The notes under the pieces were generated by a model that was not told the origin of the DNA, ran no database searches, and saw only the letters and a program-made list of their open reading frames with translations. Made by a program: the position numbers and the translations under genes. 64,000 nt of DNA, taken from contig CM060912.1 in assembly GCA_030737875.1 (NCBI GenBank), positions 127,853,993 to 127,917,992 of the forward strand, in the 5' to 3' direction. Each line of letters opens with the position of its first letter. Positions within the stretch are counted from its first letter, which is position 1. This document shows, one piece after another, positions 1 through 11,826 of the stretch. This DNA is from Allium sativum. Taxonomy: Eukaryota; Streptophyta; Magnoliopsida; Asparagales; Amaryllidaceae.

Positions 1-1179
1 TTAAGGTTATGCACTCAAAGGGTCTCCAATACTTCCCTAAGATGTAGGGCATGCTCTTCCTCGCTCTTAGAAAAGACCAAGATGTCATCCACAAAGACCA
101 CCACGAATTTATTAAGGTACTCCCTAAACACTCTACTCATCAAGTCAACAAAGTTTGCTGGGGTGTTTGTCAAACCGAAGGGTATCACAAGCCATTCATA
201 GAAACCGTCCGGAGTCCTAAAGGCAGTCTTGGCTATGCTATCCTCAGCCACTCTCAACTGATGGAAACCAGTGGCCAAGTCCAACTGCGAAAACACTGAG
301 GCTCCAACTAACTGATCGAAGAGATCGTCAATCCTCGGAAGTGGGTGCCTATCCTTCTTAGTAAGCTTGTTGAGTTCTCTATAGTCCACACAAAGTCTGA
401 GGGACCCATCCGCCTTCGTGGAAAATACTACTGGAGCACCCCACTCCGATATACTACGTCTTATGAACCCTTTCTCATGCAACTCCCATACTTGCTTATT
501 GAGCTCCCTCCTCTCACGAGGAGCCATGTGGCGTACTGGCAGAGATACTGGTTTTGCATTGTCTACAAGATAAATACGAAAGTCTATCTCACGTTTTGGG
601 GGTAAACCCCTCACCTCATCGAAGACATCAACATATTCACGAACTATACAAATAGAATGTAAATCATCATTGGATGCGTCAAGTGACTCAAGATAACTAA
701 GCATCACCGATCCTCTAGGGTCACAAGAAATATCAAGGGTCTTTCCACTACGAGTCAACAATTTTACTACCCTTCGTTCACAATCTAGGATGGCACCATA
801 TCTGGCTAGCCAATCCATCCCTAGAATCAACCCATAGCCCATGAAACCAAGCACAAAAGCATTACACTCAAAACCAACGCCTAAGATAGACAATCTCAAA
901 TCCCTTCAAACCATGGATAAATGAGCCGACCCACCAATAGGATTTGAGACAACAATGGGATCCACAACAAGATTAGTATTTAAGTGCAGTGTTTCAACTA
1001 ATGATGTAGAGATAAACGAATGTGATGGGCCAGAATCGAATAAAGTACGGACAGGATGATCGAACAGAAAAACTAAACTCTCAACGGAAATGTTTCTACC
1101 TCGTTCTTGCAGCGGTGGGACCGCGAGAGCCTGGACCTGCTCCCTTGCCTGCCCTGGTGCCATGAGAGCCTGAAGCTGC
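1..1179 (-). pseudogene. pol: E1-A pol fragment: protease and N-terminal reverse transcriptase
   Basis: Read on the minus strand, the aspartic protease motif appears as LFDSGPSHSF (Asp-Ser-Gly, as in many Tekay-type proteases), then the flap and GMDWL segment, then RT with [22 protein letters not shown] and the polymerase site [12 protein letters not shown] at 906-908 breaks protease and is shared with copy B. A second TGA at 15-17 is an Arg codon (CGA) in copy B, so it arose after the duplication. The rest of RT, RNase H and integrase lie left of the window. Dead copy. Confidence 0.87.
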
Positions 1180-2099
1180 CCTCTAGAAGTTCTTTGCCCT
1201 TGCCCATGTTTCCTTGGGCAGTCCTTAACTAGATGACATGCCTCTCCACAGTGGAAAGAACCAGTCTTCTTCTTTTTCCTACAGTCTTTACTCATATGGC
1301 CTAGTGTCCCACAATTAAAGCACTTCTTCTTTCTTTTGCCATTATTGTTCTTCCCGCCTTTCTTGTTTTGTTGTTGCTGCTGCGGTTTCTTTTGATCCCC
1401 TTTCTTCTCGGGTGCCTTATTAGCATTAGCACCATTCTCCTCTTCATGCATAAGCGCCATGTCAACTAGCCTCTCAAAGGTGGCCCCCATAGGGATGTGG
1501 GTCATAACTAACCCATGTAGTGGCTCGATCAAACCCTTAACAAATCCCAGGGCCTTCTTTTTGGGTGTATTCACCAAGTCCAAGCCAAATCTCGCCAACT
1601 GATTGAAACTGTTGACGTATTCTTTCACTGATAGATTCACTTGCTTCAACGCCAAAAATCTTTCCATATATAAATTCTCTTCAGCCCATGAGAGAAACTT
1701 TGCCTAAAACCTACGTCTGAAATCTGGCCATGTATCAACTGGACGCTCCCCATTAGTGACTTCCCACCAAAACGAAGCTTCGTCCTTCATCAACCAAGCA
1801 GCCAGTTGGACCTTCTTACAATCGTCCAAATCGAAAATGCCAAACAGATCCTCCACTTCTTTCAACCAATTTCTAGCTTTAATGAACGTTTCAGACCCAC
1901 TAAAAGATTTTTCACCCATCGAACGAAAGTCTTTACATATCTTGGAGAAAGTATATCCACGTGGAGGAATGACTGGAGCTGGGGGAGGAGGAGGAGGAGG
2001 AACGTTGGCCGAACCTGCGGCAGCAGCCCTAGCCTTGAGATATTGACGAAACCAACCAGGTACATGAACACCCTATGGTATCTCAGATGCTCCAGACAT
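1180..2099 (-). pseudogene. gag: E1-A gag: capsid/nucleocapsid pseudogene
   Basis: The start codon on the minus strand is at 2097-2099 (MSGASEIP), 190 bp after the primer site. A TAG follows within the first ten codons, where copy B has GAG. Next come a proline run, the capsid core (WLKEVEDLFGIF, WLMKDEASFWWEV), a TAG at 1704-1706 (GAG in copy B), a Lys/Gln-rich linker, and two zinc knuckles of C-x2-C-x4-H-x4-C type (CFNCGTLGHMSKDC and CGEACHLVKDC). Gag would assemble the virus-like particle and bind element RNA. Two copy-private stops disable it. Confidence 0.85.
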
Positions 2100-2289
2100 G
2101 CTGAAAAGAAAAAGAAAGAGTTTTAAAACATGGGAAGCGAAAGAGAGATGTATGGCTTGCGGGGATTATGCTCTTTAAAGTAATCTTTCCTTGAAAATAG
2201 CTTCTTTAAAACAAGTTTTTAAAAATACTTTCTAGGAAAATAATACTTTTGAAAACACTTTTCAAAACTTTTTATCTGTTCTTATAAAC
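2100..2289 (-). other. E1-A untranslated leader
   Basis: About 190 bp between the primer site and the gag start, AT-rich with runs of A and T. It is nearly identical to 36911-37100 in copy B. No open reading frame of note. Confidence 0.7.
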
Positions 2290-2304
2290 ATAGCTCTGAT
2301 ACCA
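2290..2304 (-). promoter_or_regulatory. E1-A primer binding site (tRNA-iMet)
   Basis: The minus strand reads TGGTATCAGAGCTAT, matching the 3' end of plant initiator tRNA-Met over its first 12 bases. It sits two bases inside the LTR end. This is where tRNA would prime minus-strand cDNA synthesis. Confidence 0.85.
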
Positions 2305-2306
2305 AG

Positions 2307-3890
2307 CGTAACACCCCATGTCCATTAATGTCACTCACAAAGGGAATGCATCAATGTCCATGAAGCGTTATTGTTGTATAGAACAGATAAATTACAAGAA
2401 TAAATAAATAAAACAACACAGCGGAAGTTTAAACTTATTTCATAGCATCATAACTCAAAACGAGTTCACATAAGTAGTCTCCAAGACCATTACAACAGGA
2501 TCAATAGTCTTTTCCAAAAACTTCAAAGTACATAAAGAAGCAAATACTTAAATAACATAAATGCATAAATCCCCACTGAGCATAAGCAAAGCCATAAAGA
2601 TGAGAGAGTCCCAAGCGATACATCTACTCTCTTCAAGCAACTGAAAGAAATCGGCACTAAGCTGTAGTATTCCCTCCTTGCAAACCTGTGGGGGGAGGGA
2701 AGGAAGAAAAGAGGTGGAAAGAAAAGGGGGTTAGACATAAAGTTTGGCGAGTGCGATAACTTTAACAATATAATTATCAAAATAACTAGGATAAGGCATA
2801 AGCTGGAAAATAAGCAAATGACTGTGAACAATTGGGTATGACAAAACAAACAAAGAAATAAAATGAACGAAGATAACGTTAAAGGCGCCCCTAATCACTA
2901 TAAGATAATTACTATACTGCACCACTACTAGTCACCCTAAAGGTTGATCCTGTCTACAGAACTTAATACTGCTAATGGTAGTTTCATGTACCCCTAGCTA
3001 CCTCCATAGGTGTCGTCTGCCCCTATCTCCACTAGGTGTACCCACTACCCCCATTCGATCGTCTCCCTAACTCGTAGATACCCATGCTGGCCCCATAATG
3101 GGGTGTATCCCTCCCCAAAGTGGCAACCCGATACTACCAAAAATGCACGGCTTATATCTACACGATGCAACAACGTCTTACCTACTAGCTCGGGTCCACA
3201 CACGCATATGAACCCGTTGGACTTGCGTTGCCACCGTTGACCCGTTTTGACCTCTTACAATCAAATCCAGTACGCGTGTCCCGTCCTCGACGTGGGTCGT
3301 GCCCACAAAGATACTTAATGGGTTACTGGTTTGAAAAGGGCCCCCATGCATGACACAAGCTTTCCACCTATGCTTGGTCCCCTCTAAAGTTTTTCCCACT
3401 TAACCCCATTCTTATTCATGCCTTCTTACATGTTTCAATCTTGGTTAAGTGCATCTAATCGTATTTCAAATGCCACCCAAGGCACCCACTAAATTCCCCA
3501 TGCTACCCAAGGCACCCACTTAACCCCCTCATGTCCCACTACATGTTTATCTGGTTAAGTGTTTCTTAATTCATTAAGACCACAAACTTGTAAAGACCTC
3601 CCACGTTAGACTGGCATTTGTGGCAGCTGGATTTGTCGGGCGGGTCCGGGAAGTCTTACACCACAAACGAGCCTAACCTCGTGTCTTTACAATTGTTACA
3701 CATTTAATTCATGCCCTTGACCTCTCACATTAGACTGGCATTTGTGGCAGCTGGATTTGCCGGGCAGGTCCGGGCAGTCTTACACCACAAAAGAGTGTAA
3801 CCTCGTGACTTAGGTGATTAATTACACATAATTAATTATCCCCAATTCGAATTAATTTCCTTATTCAAATTGTTAATCAATTCCCAATAT
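2307..3890 (-). repeat. E1-A 5' LTR, truncated
   Basis: In plus reading it starts cGTAACACCCC (first base mutated from T; copy B has TGTAACACCCC) and matches 37118-38695. The remaining half of the LTR, with its U3 and TATA region, is deleted at 3890/3891. It holds two copies of the conserved hairpin module (3595-3809). It also contains the CCCACTTAACCCC-type segments seen in related LTRs here. Confidence 0.83.
3595..3809 (-). repeat. Paired hairpin module in E1-A LTR
   Basis: Two about 91-bp units, at 3595-3685 and 3719-3809, start to start 124 bp. In plus reading each begins GACCTC-CACRTTAG and ends CTAACCTCGTG. Outer and inner arms are inverted repeats (CATTTGTGGC with ACACCACAAA), and the loop side carries GGGCRGGTCCGGG. 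The same pair occurs in the E2 and E3 LTRs in the same sense orientation. Confidence 0.65.
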
Positions 3891-5425
3891 GTAATGGTGC
3901 TTATGACACGAGGTTAGGTTGCATTAGTGGTGGAAGTCTGCTCGGACCCGATTGGCATATCCAGTAGCCACTAATGTTGAACCTAATGTGGGAGGTCTAA
4001 TTGCGCAAATACAAATCGGGCTAAGACACAAGGTTAGGCCCAACTGTGGAATAAGATTGCCTGGACCCGACCGACATATCCATCATCCATATGTTGTAGG
4101 CCTAATGTGGGAGGTATAGCCCATTATGAACCATAAATGGACATGGTAATGAATTGGACTACTTAACCAAATCTAATCCGTAGGGATTGTATGATCGTGA
4201 AGTAAAGTTATGGTTAAGTAAATTGATTGGATAGTGGATGGGTTTAGCAAATCTGGAGGGGGTGGGTAATATTTATATATAGGCCCACAAACTTAACCCG
4301 ATAAAGTTATGTAATTAAAGACACCTAGTGGTATACATAACCGAAGGAAAATATAAAAGTTATGTAATTAAAGACACCTGTTAGGGTAAGCATAACTGAA
4401 TAGGGCTATGTAATTAAAGGCACCTAGTGGTATACATAGTCAGTGAAAAACCAAGTGGGGGATATAAGACAAAGAGGAGAGCTTGTATCATATTGTATGG
4501 GACCCTTTTCATTCGGTAACCCAGAGTAAGTATCAAATAAAATACTCCATACTAGGAGGAGAGGGGACACACTTACTGACTTATTGAAAGACATCCAAAC
4601 ATGGAGGACGGTGTGGGCGGCGCAAACCGACCGGGTCATGTGTGTGCATGAGCTGGGCAGAGGGGGATTAGACGACCGTGACACCAATAGACATGGGGCT
4701 GTGCATATCAGTGAGGGGTTTCCACTGTAGGGAGTCATACATCCTACTATGGGGTCGACACAGAGTATCTACAGAGTAGGGAGCCGATCGATTAGGGTAG
4801 AGGTTAAGGTACATTTGGATGTATGCCCTAAGTCTACCACCGTATAGTAGAAGGGATCATCTCATTCTGGTTGTACTTGTAATAGTGCAGAGTAATCATT
4901 AGAGAAGCGTACACACCTTATCCTGTCTACATTGTCGCTCCTTCCATTTATGCAGTGATCTTCCTTATTCACTTTATATGTCTGTCATGTTACTTTTATT
5001 TGTTTACTTGCTAAATGTCACTATACTCGCCAGACTTTATGTCCGACCCTCTTGTTTCCTCTTCTTTCTTCTGTTTCCCCCTTCCCCCAAGTTCTCAGGG
5101 AGGAAACACTCAGGCTTATTCCGGACTCAGATATCATCTTGCTAGAGCTGCTTTCGAAGTATGGCTCAAGTTTTTATCTCTACTGTGGCTTTGTCTCTTT
5201 TATTTGGGGAGTTATGTTATTTTAAAGTATTTATGTACTCTGATGTAGAAAGACAGAAATTATGTTGTTGTAATGGTTTTTGAGACTCATGGTATTTTTA
5301 ACCACGCTGTATGATTTGGGTTTGAAATAAGAATTTAAATTTTCACTGCTATCTTATTTATGTCTGTCTTGTAAAGTTATGTGTCTGTTTACCTATAACG
5401 CTTCACGAAACTTAATGCATTCCCC
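3891..5425 (+). repeat. E2-A 5' LTR, truncated at both ends
   Basis: Matches the 3' LTR from the segment GTAATGGCACTTATGAC onward. The left end is removed by the copy A deletion. The right end stops at ATTCCCC, before the last roughly 40 bp of the LTR (present at 13340-13376), and jumps straight to leader sequence. It includes the paired hairpin module (3905-4116) and repeated AATTAAAGACACCT blocks around 4315-4430. Confidence 0.82.
3905..4116 (+). repeat. Paired hairpin module in E2-A 5' LTR
   Basis: Units at 3905-3997 and 4025-4116, spaced 120 bp start to start. Each runs GACACRAGGTTAGG ... CTAATGTGGGAGGT. In the first unit TAGGTTGCATTAGTGG can pair with CCACTAATGTTGAACCTA. The sense-strand centre has the conserved CCGGACCCG or its near variants (CGGACCCG, TGGACCCG). 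Confidence 0.65.
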
Positions 5426-5486
5426 AATAATCCATATGTAATGTCCTTCGGTCCTTTGTCGAAATTTTTTCCTTCTTCTTTTCAGC
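5426..5486 (+). other. E2-A leader remnant
   Basis: About 60 bp left between the broken LTR and the former gag start, ending in a T-rich tract. No primer binding site is present. Copy B has the same arrangement at 42204-42264. Confidence 0.6.
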
Positions 5487-6395
5487 ATATCTGGGGAACA
5501 TAACATTCCTAATATGCCAAAGGGTGTTACGAGCCATGGATGGTTCCGTAGGTATCTAGAGGTCACGGTGCCTGCCGAAGGCCAAGGAAACGTTCCTCCC
5601 CCTACCGCACCCGTTGTTCCTCCCCCTCCTCCTCCTTCAAGAGCAGATAATTTCCCCAAGATCTGCAAAGACTTCATTGCTATGGGAGGGAAGCCATTCC
5701 ATGGGAACGAGACATTCGTGGAAGCGCTGAATTGGCTCAACGAGACCGAGGAATTGTTCGTACTCTTTGAAGTAGAGGATAGAAGGAAGGTTTAGTTAGC
5801 CGCTTGGCAACTGAAAGATGAAGCCTCGGTTTGGTAGGAAGTCACCCAAGCTGGACATCCGGTGGAAACTTAGGAGGATTTTAGACAGAGGTTCGAAATG
5901 AAATTTCTCTCCCAAGCCAAGAGAAGCATGCAGATGGAGAGGTTCTTAGCGCTAAAACACGGAAACTTGACGGTGAAATAATATATGAATAAATTCAACC
6001 AGCTAGCAAGGTTCGGGTTAGAGTTGGTAGATACACCGCACAAAAGGGCTTTGTGATTTGCTAAAGGGCTGAATGAGCCTCTGCATGGGTTAGCCATGTC
6101 CCATATTCCAATGGGGGCCTCTTTTGAAAAGCTTGTCGATATGGCCCTAATGCATGAGGAAGAAATGGGAGAAAAGAAGGAAGAAAAGATTGAGGAGACA
6201 TCGTAAAATAGGAAGGTGTGGCCCAAGAAGGGCTAGCAGCAACAATAGTAGAAAAAAGGAGGGAAGAATGATAATGGCAAGGATAAGAGAAAATGTCACA
6301 ATTATGGGAAGGAAGGTCACCTGATTAAAGACTGTAAGTGAAGGAAGAACTCTTGCTATCACTGTGGAAAGGTCGGACATTTGCTATAGAGTGCC
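5487..6395 (+). pseudogene. gag: E2-A gag pseudogene
   Basis: The start codon has become ATA at 5487-5489 (ATG in copy B at 42265). A Pro-rich stretch and capsid motifs (WLNETEELFVLFEVEDRRKV) follow. The TAG at 5793-5795 is CAG in copy B. Stops shared with copy B include a Trp-position TAG near 5870, an Arg-position TGA near 6053, and several TAA/TAG in the linker. The first zinc knuckle has lost a Cys (CHNY; copy B keeps CHNC). A one-base frameshift in the second knuckle (near 6380) is shared by both copies. Non-functional. Confidence 0.85.
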
Positions 6396-9300
6396 TGAAG
6401 AAACAGGGATCACAAGGACAGGGTCAAAGGACAGGTACTTCTAGAGGGCAGATGCATGCTCTCGTGATCAATGCTCCTGATAGAGGTAGAAAAACTTCAG
6501 TGGAAGGTTTAATTTCTCTTTCAAACCATCCTATTAGAACACTTTTTGATTCTGGCTCTTCACATTCATTTATATCAAGTTCTGTAGTTGAATCTCTGCA
6601 CTTAATTACTAGTATGGTAGTGGATCCCGTAGTTGTTTCAAATCCCATTGGTAGTTCGGATCATTTTTCTATGATTTGTCGGGGTTTGAAAATATCTGTG
6701 TTAGGCGTTGAGTTTGAATGCGACGCGTATGTGCTCGAGTTTACGAGCTATGGGTTGATTCTAGGAATGGGTTGGCTTACCACTTATGGTTCCATTCTGG
6801 ATTGTGAGAAGAGGGTCGTTAGGCTTCTGACTTGCCGTGGGAGGACCCTGAAGACTTCTTGTGACCCTCAAGGGTCTGTTATGCTTAGCTTCCTAGTGTC
6901 TCTTGATGCATCTATAGATGACTTGCAATCTATTCCAGTAGTCCGAGGTTATTCCGATCTTTTTGATGAGGTTCAGGGTTTACCTCCGAGGCGCGAGATC
7001 GACTTTCGTATATATTTGGTGGACAATGCAAAGCCAGCTGCATTACCAGTGCGCCACATGGCTCCAAGGTAAAGGAGGGAGTTGAGTAAGCAAGTAGGGG
7101 AGCTGCTTGAGAAAGGGTTTATTAGACGAAGCATATCTGAATAGGTTGCTCTAGTAGTATTCGCGACTAGGAAGGATGGTTCTCTTCGTTTGTGTGTTGA
7201 CTATAGGGAGTTGCATAAAATCACCAAGAAGAATAGGCACCCGCTCCCAAGGATTAATGATTTATTTGATCAGCTTGTTGGTGCCTTGGTAATTTATCAG
7301 TTAGACTTAACCACGGGGTTTCATCAGTTGAGGGTGGCTGAGGATAGCATAGATAAGACTGCTTTTAGAACTCCAGACGGTTTCTTTGAATGACTACTAA
7401 TGCCTTTTGGGCTGACGAATCCACTCGCCTATTTTGTCAATCTGATGAGTTGTGTTTCAGGAATTCCTTAATAAATTTGTTGTAGTCTTTGTTGATGATA
7501 TTTTGATCTTCTCCAAAAGCGAAGAAAAGCATGTCCAACATATGAGAGAAGTTTTGAAAACTCTCTGTGACCATCAGCTTATGGCGAAGTTCTCCAAATG
7601 CCATTTTTGGAGAAAAGAGGTAAGATTCTTAGGGCATGTGGTCTCCAAGGAAGGGATAGCTATAGATCCCGCCAAGGTGGTTGCGGTGCAAGATTGGTAG
7701 ATTCATAAAAATGCAACCGAGGTGAGAAGCTTTCTTGGGTTAGCAGGTTACTATAGGAAGTTCATTAAGGACTTCGCAAAGATATCACCCCCACTCACTA
7801 GGCTGACGAAGAATAACTTGGCATTTTCATGGGATATAGACTGTGACGTTGCTTCCCAACGACTGAAGAGGGCTCTGACAACATACCTAGTCTTGACCTT
7901 GCTAGACGGGAGTAAGGTGTTTACCGTTTATACTAATGCATGTGGTACAGAGCTTGGTGCGGTTCTAATGCAAGAAGGGAAAGTAGTGTGTTATGGGGGT
8001 GGACAGTTGAGAGTTCATGAGAAGAACTACCCCACCCATGATCTAGAGCTAGCTGCCATAGTATTCGCATTAAAAGCGTGGCGTCATTATTTACTTGGAG
8101 AGAAGTTCGAGTTATACACCGATCATAAATATCTCAAGTATCTGTTTTCGCAGAAAAACCTCAATTTAATGCAACAACATTGGATGGAGTTTCTAGCTTC
8201 TTATGATTTAGAGATCGCTTATACCCCTAGCAAGGGTAATGTGGTGGCAGACGCACTAAGTATGCGAGGATGGCCCTAAGTCCTCTGTTTGTGAAAAGAA
8301 AGAACTTGGAGTTCATATCAGCTTTTGATTTTATACCCTCCATCGAGATTTTGCCTGATTTTTTTGCATCCTTGGAGATACGATCAACTCTTATAGACTA
8401 GATAGAAGCTTCGTAACATGGTGACCCACAGATTTTAGACATCATGGAGAAGCTCAGAAGAGGGGAGACTTCTACTCACCTCAGCAGATATGCGATAAAT
8501 GAAGAGGGTGGTTGCGACGAGATGGAAGGCTTTGTGTTCCTCAAACTGGAATTTTGATAAAGGCAGTCCTAGAAGAAGCCCACCATTCCAAGATGGCCAT
8601 TCATCCAGGCGGCGATAAGATGTACAGAGACATGAAGAGGGTTTTCTTTTAGGCTGAAATGAAAAAAGATATGGCCGAATTTGTTTCCTAAAGTTTAGTT
8701 TGCCAGCAAGTTAATGTTGAGCAAAAGAAGCTCGGGGGATTACTTCATCCTTTGGAGGTTCCTCTGTGTAAATGGGAGAGTATCTCTATGGATTTTATAG
8801 ATGGTTTGCCTAGATCGAAGAAAGGCAACACCAGTATCTGGGTTGTGGTAGATAGACTCACTAAGAGCGCTCACTTTATTCCAGTTAAGAGCAAGAGGAC
8901 GACATCATGGTTGGCAGCAATTTATGTTCGTGAGATAGTCCGTCTTCATAGGGTGCCTTCCAGCATCATAAGCGATCAGGACCCCATTTTTACCAATGAA
9001 TTTTGGAGAAGCTTGCAACAAGCATTAGGTACACAGTTGTGTTTGAGCACCGCTTATCATACTCAGACCGATGGACAGACGGAGAGGGTGAACAGGATTC
9101 TTGAAGATCTTTTGAGGCTGTGTATCCTTGACTTCGAAGGGACTTGGGAAGAGCATCTTCCTTTAGTAGAGTTTGCCTACAACAACAGCTATCAGACCAG
9201 CATCGGCATGGCACCCTTCGAAGCATTGTACGGACGACCCTGTAGATCACCAACTTGTTGGTGGGAATCTATAGAAAGATTATTACTTGGACTAGATATG

Positions 9301-9842
9301 GTTAGAGAAATGCCCAAAAAGATTGATCTTATTTGACTGCAGATGAAGATAGCTCAAGATAGACAGAAGTCCTATGCAGATAAGAGAAGGACTGACATCG
9401 AACTTGGAGTGGGAGACTTAGTTTTTATCAAAGTATCACCTCTGGGGAATGTGGTTCGCTTCGGATCAGTAGGGAAGTTGCACCTTGGTTTGTGGGACCA
9501 TTTCCCATAACCGTGAGGATTGGCTAAATGGCCTATGGAGTAAAGCTTCCAGAAAATCTACCTGGTGTTCATGATGTTTTCCATGTTTTCCATCTGCGGA
9601 AGCGCCTCCATGACACCGCAGTAATTGTTGAGCCGAGTGTGTTGGAAGAAGTCGAAGTGGAACGGGAGGTGACAGTCAGGCGAGTTCCTACCTGTATTCT
9701 AGGATCAGAAGTTAAGAAGCTATGCAATAAAGAGATCAAGTTGTTAAAGGTTCAATGGGGAGATAACCTAGAAGATGTGACTTGGGAGACCAAAGACAAG
9801 ATTCGTGCTTCGTACCCTTTCCTTTTCAAGCGTTGTTCTTAA
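6396..9842 (+). pseudogene. pol: E2-A pol pseudogene: protease-RT-RNase H-integrase-chromodomain-like tail
   Basis: Domains in order: protease LFDSGSSHSF (about 6545); RT with PLPRINDLFDQL and FVDDILIF (about 7240-7510); RNase [15 protein letters not shown], where the first catalytic Asp is Asn (Asp in copy B); TDH near 8120; integrase with [15 protein letters not shown] and [10 protein letters not shown], the usual D-D35-E pattern (8780-9090); and the tail KLLKVQWGDNLEDVTWET ending at the TAA 9840-9842. Disabling stops include TAA at 7070-7072 and TGA at 9334-9336, both private to this copy. Others at Trp positions near 7142 and 7390 are shared. The zinc-binding half of integrase also contains stops. 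Confidence 0.88.
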
Positions 9843-10406
9843 CTCCTTTTTCAAAATTTTATCAGTACTTGTTTTTACCCATAGTATTTTTCGACCTTTA
9901 GATAGGAATCCTATGGATGTAAACATGTGTGTTTGATGGATGCAAGTGGATGCAAATGTTTGCTAATGGTTGCCTGTGGACGCGTATACAACTCATTAGG
10001 CACTAGATCGACTCAATCACTCATACTGCATATGGATGTGTGTGCATTTTCTTTTTCTTTTATGGATGGAAATGGATGTATCATCGTATGGATGTTGCAT
10101 TTGGACGGATGATTGTGCATACATATAAAACTTACATGTTATAATAGGATTATCCGCATACATGTTGGTTCATGGCACTAACATACATTGCATTAAGGAG
10201 GTCAACTGAATTAGTAGACTGCCTGATCTTCGCATTAGTATTGGGACATATACGCCCACCTTTGCATATATTCATGTCAGCATTAGAAATCCTTAAGGAT
10301 AATGGATGCCAGTGATTGATGTATGAGTAGATGGATGATGGATGGTAGGATATGCATTTTTCTCAACTTGGAGATTTCGGGAACGAAATCCTTTAAGTAG
10401 GGCAAA
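9843..10406 (+). other. E2-A 3' untranslated region
   Basis: 564 bp with degenerate ATGGATG/TGCAAGTGGATG repeats and no coding signal. A homologous stretch lies on the minus strand of E3 (28666-29217), so this is a family feature. It ends with the polypurine hairpin and tract. Confidence 0.7.
10373..10406 (+). promoter_or_regulatory. E2-A pre-PPT hairpin and polypurine tract
   Basis: GATTTC-GGGAAC-GAAATC (10373-10390) is a perfect 6-bp stem with a 6-nt loop. It is followed by the polypurine tract AGTAGGGCAAA (10396-10406) directly before the LTR. The tract has a C that copy B lacks. The tract would prime plus-strand DNA. The hairpin is also present in E3 and, with both stem arms changed, in E5. 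Confidence 0.7.
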
Positions 10407-10508
10407 TGTAACACCCCTTAATTTTGTTAACATTAAAGAGGATAAGTTAAATAATAATTTATTTAATATTCAAAATTTTGGGCAAAGGACTGCGCCATTG
10501 CATCCATT

Positions 10509-10568
10509 TCGAAATTCTGGTCAAGATAGACATTCGGTTTGCATAAAACGGACACCGTATGAAGAAGT
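10509..10568 (+). promoter_or_regulatory. Conserved U3 motif, E2-A
   Basis: Contains AATTCTGGTCAAGATAGAC and GGTTTGCATAAAACGGACAC. In sense orientation E3 and E1 carry close relatives (GAGTTTGCGTAAAACGGACT in E3) at a comparable distance from the LTR start, although most of their LTR sequence differs. Function unknown; the position in U3 fits a transcriptional element. Confidence 0.55.
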
Positions 10569-10690
10569 TAGGAGGGTTTTAAGTTTGTATACGCGCAGAA
10601 ATAACATATATACACGTATGAGTCAGACCTTATCCAGAACAGTTCGAAAATCAAAAATTCATCAAGGCGACAAATTTCCCGCTCTAGGGA

Positions 10691-10750
10691 GTCGACCCCC
10701 CTAGAGGGGTGTCGACTTATGCATCGACCCACCCACAAGGGTGTCGACCC
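10691..10750 (+). repeat. GTCGAC hairpin cluster in E2-A U3
   Basis: GTCGACCCCCCTAG-AGGGGTGTCGAC forms a strong stem, followed by another pair of CATCGACCC and GGGTGTCGACC arms. It lies between the conserved U3 motif and the TATA box. Copy B (47477-47565) has an extra arm, so the array changes in size. Confidence 0.6.
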
Positions 10751-10793
10751 CCCTAGGGCTGATGTGGCACTCGGTTTCAAGGGGCCTAGCAGC

Positions 10794-10803
10794 TATATAT
10801 ATG
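10794..10803 (+). promoter_or_regulatory. Putative TATA box of E2-A 3' LTR
   Basis: TATATATATG about 390 bp into the LTR, in GC-neutral sequence after the hairpins, followed by a pyrimidine-rich stretch. Placement fits the U3/R boundary of a pol II LTR promoter. Not tested. Confidence 0.5.
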
Positions 10804-11826
10804 TGTCCAATTCTCCTATTTTCTTCATTGGAAATCATGGGAGCCAAATGCTGCCGGTATGCGAACTGAGACGAATCTGTTTTCTTCAAACAACTGTTAG
10901 TTTTGCAAATCAAATCTAGAGATTCAAGATCCATTCTTCTTATATTTTCTAATCCTAACGAAGTGAGTTTCTAGTTACTTTTTGATTTGAATATTTAAAA
11001 GTAAATTGTGAAAGATTGTGATTTGGAAATGTTGTAAACTATGAATCTATGCTAGTGATTAATCTTATACCATGTCATAATAGATCTACTTCTCTAGATC
11101 TAATGCAATTGTGGTTATTCTATTATGTCTCCTTTGTGGATCTTGAATTGTAACTACATTGTGGTTAATGTGAATCTGTTAATTTGGACAGTTATAGTAT
11201 TGGTTAGATCCAATTCTTTATGTAAATCACCTTTCACCTATCATATTGTGGTCAATTTAGATACGTTGTAAATTGGACATGTGAATCCATATTTAGATCT
11301 AAACATGTTACTATGTCATCCTAATTATGTTAGATCTGTTTTGTGACCACATTTTAATTATGTTGGATCTAAATAGTTGGACACCTAAATGGTCCATTAT
11401 GATCTCGTTATGCTAACCATGACATCATAGTTATGTAGAACTAGTAATTGCCACAAGTTCATCAGTTTTATGCTTATATGTCCACCTTATCACCGTGCCA
11501 GTTTATGTTTATGCCAAGTTATGTTAAAATGATCACTTTGGTTATATTCCCACTATTTTCCCTATTATCGTTTATGACTAGGCTATTGTCTAGCCTAGGC
11601 ATGCCGCTAATTTATGAGTGCGCTAGTTAGGGAACGGAGGAAAAAGGGTTTATATTGGCATAATTTTAATATGAACATTTTTGGACATGTAATTCGAATT
11701 ATTGGTTAGATTAGGCATTAATACCTATAAAGGGAAAGGTTTAATTAATTGATTAATTAATTGATTGATAATTAATTAATAATGGAATGTCTAGTAATTA
11801 CAATTAGGAATTGTAATGGCACTTAT

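Larger units (their letters stand above)
1..3890 (-). mobile_element. E1 copy A: partial Ty3/gypsy Tekay-like element
   Basis: Minus-strand element read from the right: truncated 5' LTR (2307-3890), primer binding site (2290-2304), leader, gag, protease and part of RT, running off the left edge. The same element is at 21199-40268 as copy B. Its far end and 3' LTR are outside the window. The LTR is cut at 3890 by a deletion joining it to the middle of the E2 LTR. Confidence 0.87.

Noticed and set aside
2523..2925. Hydrophobic minus-strand frames in the E1 LTR (also 37334-37730)
   Set aside because: They arise from T-rich LTR sequence; copies A and B differ by indels that break the frame, with no sign of coding constraint.
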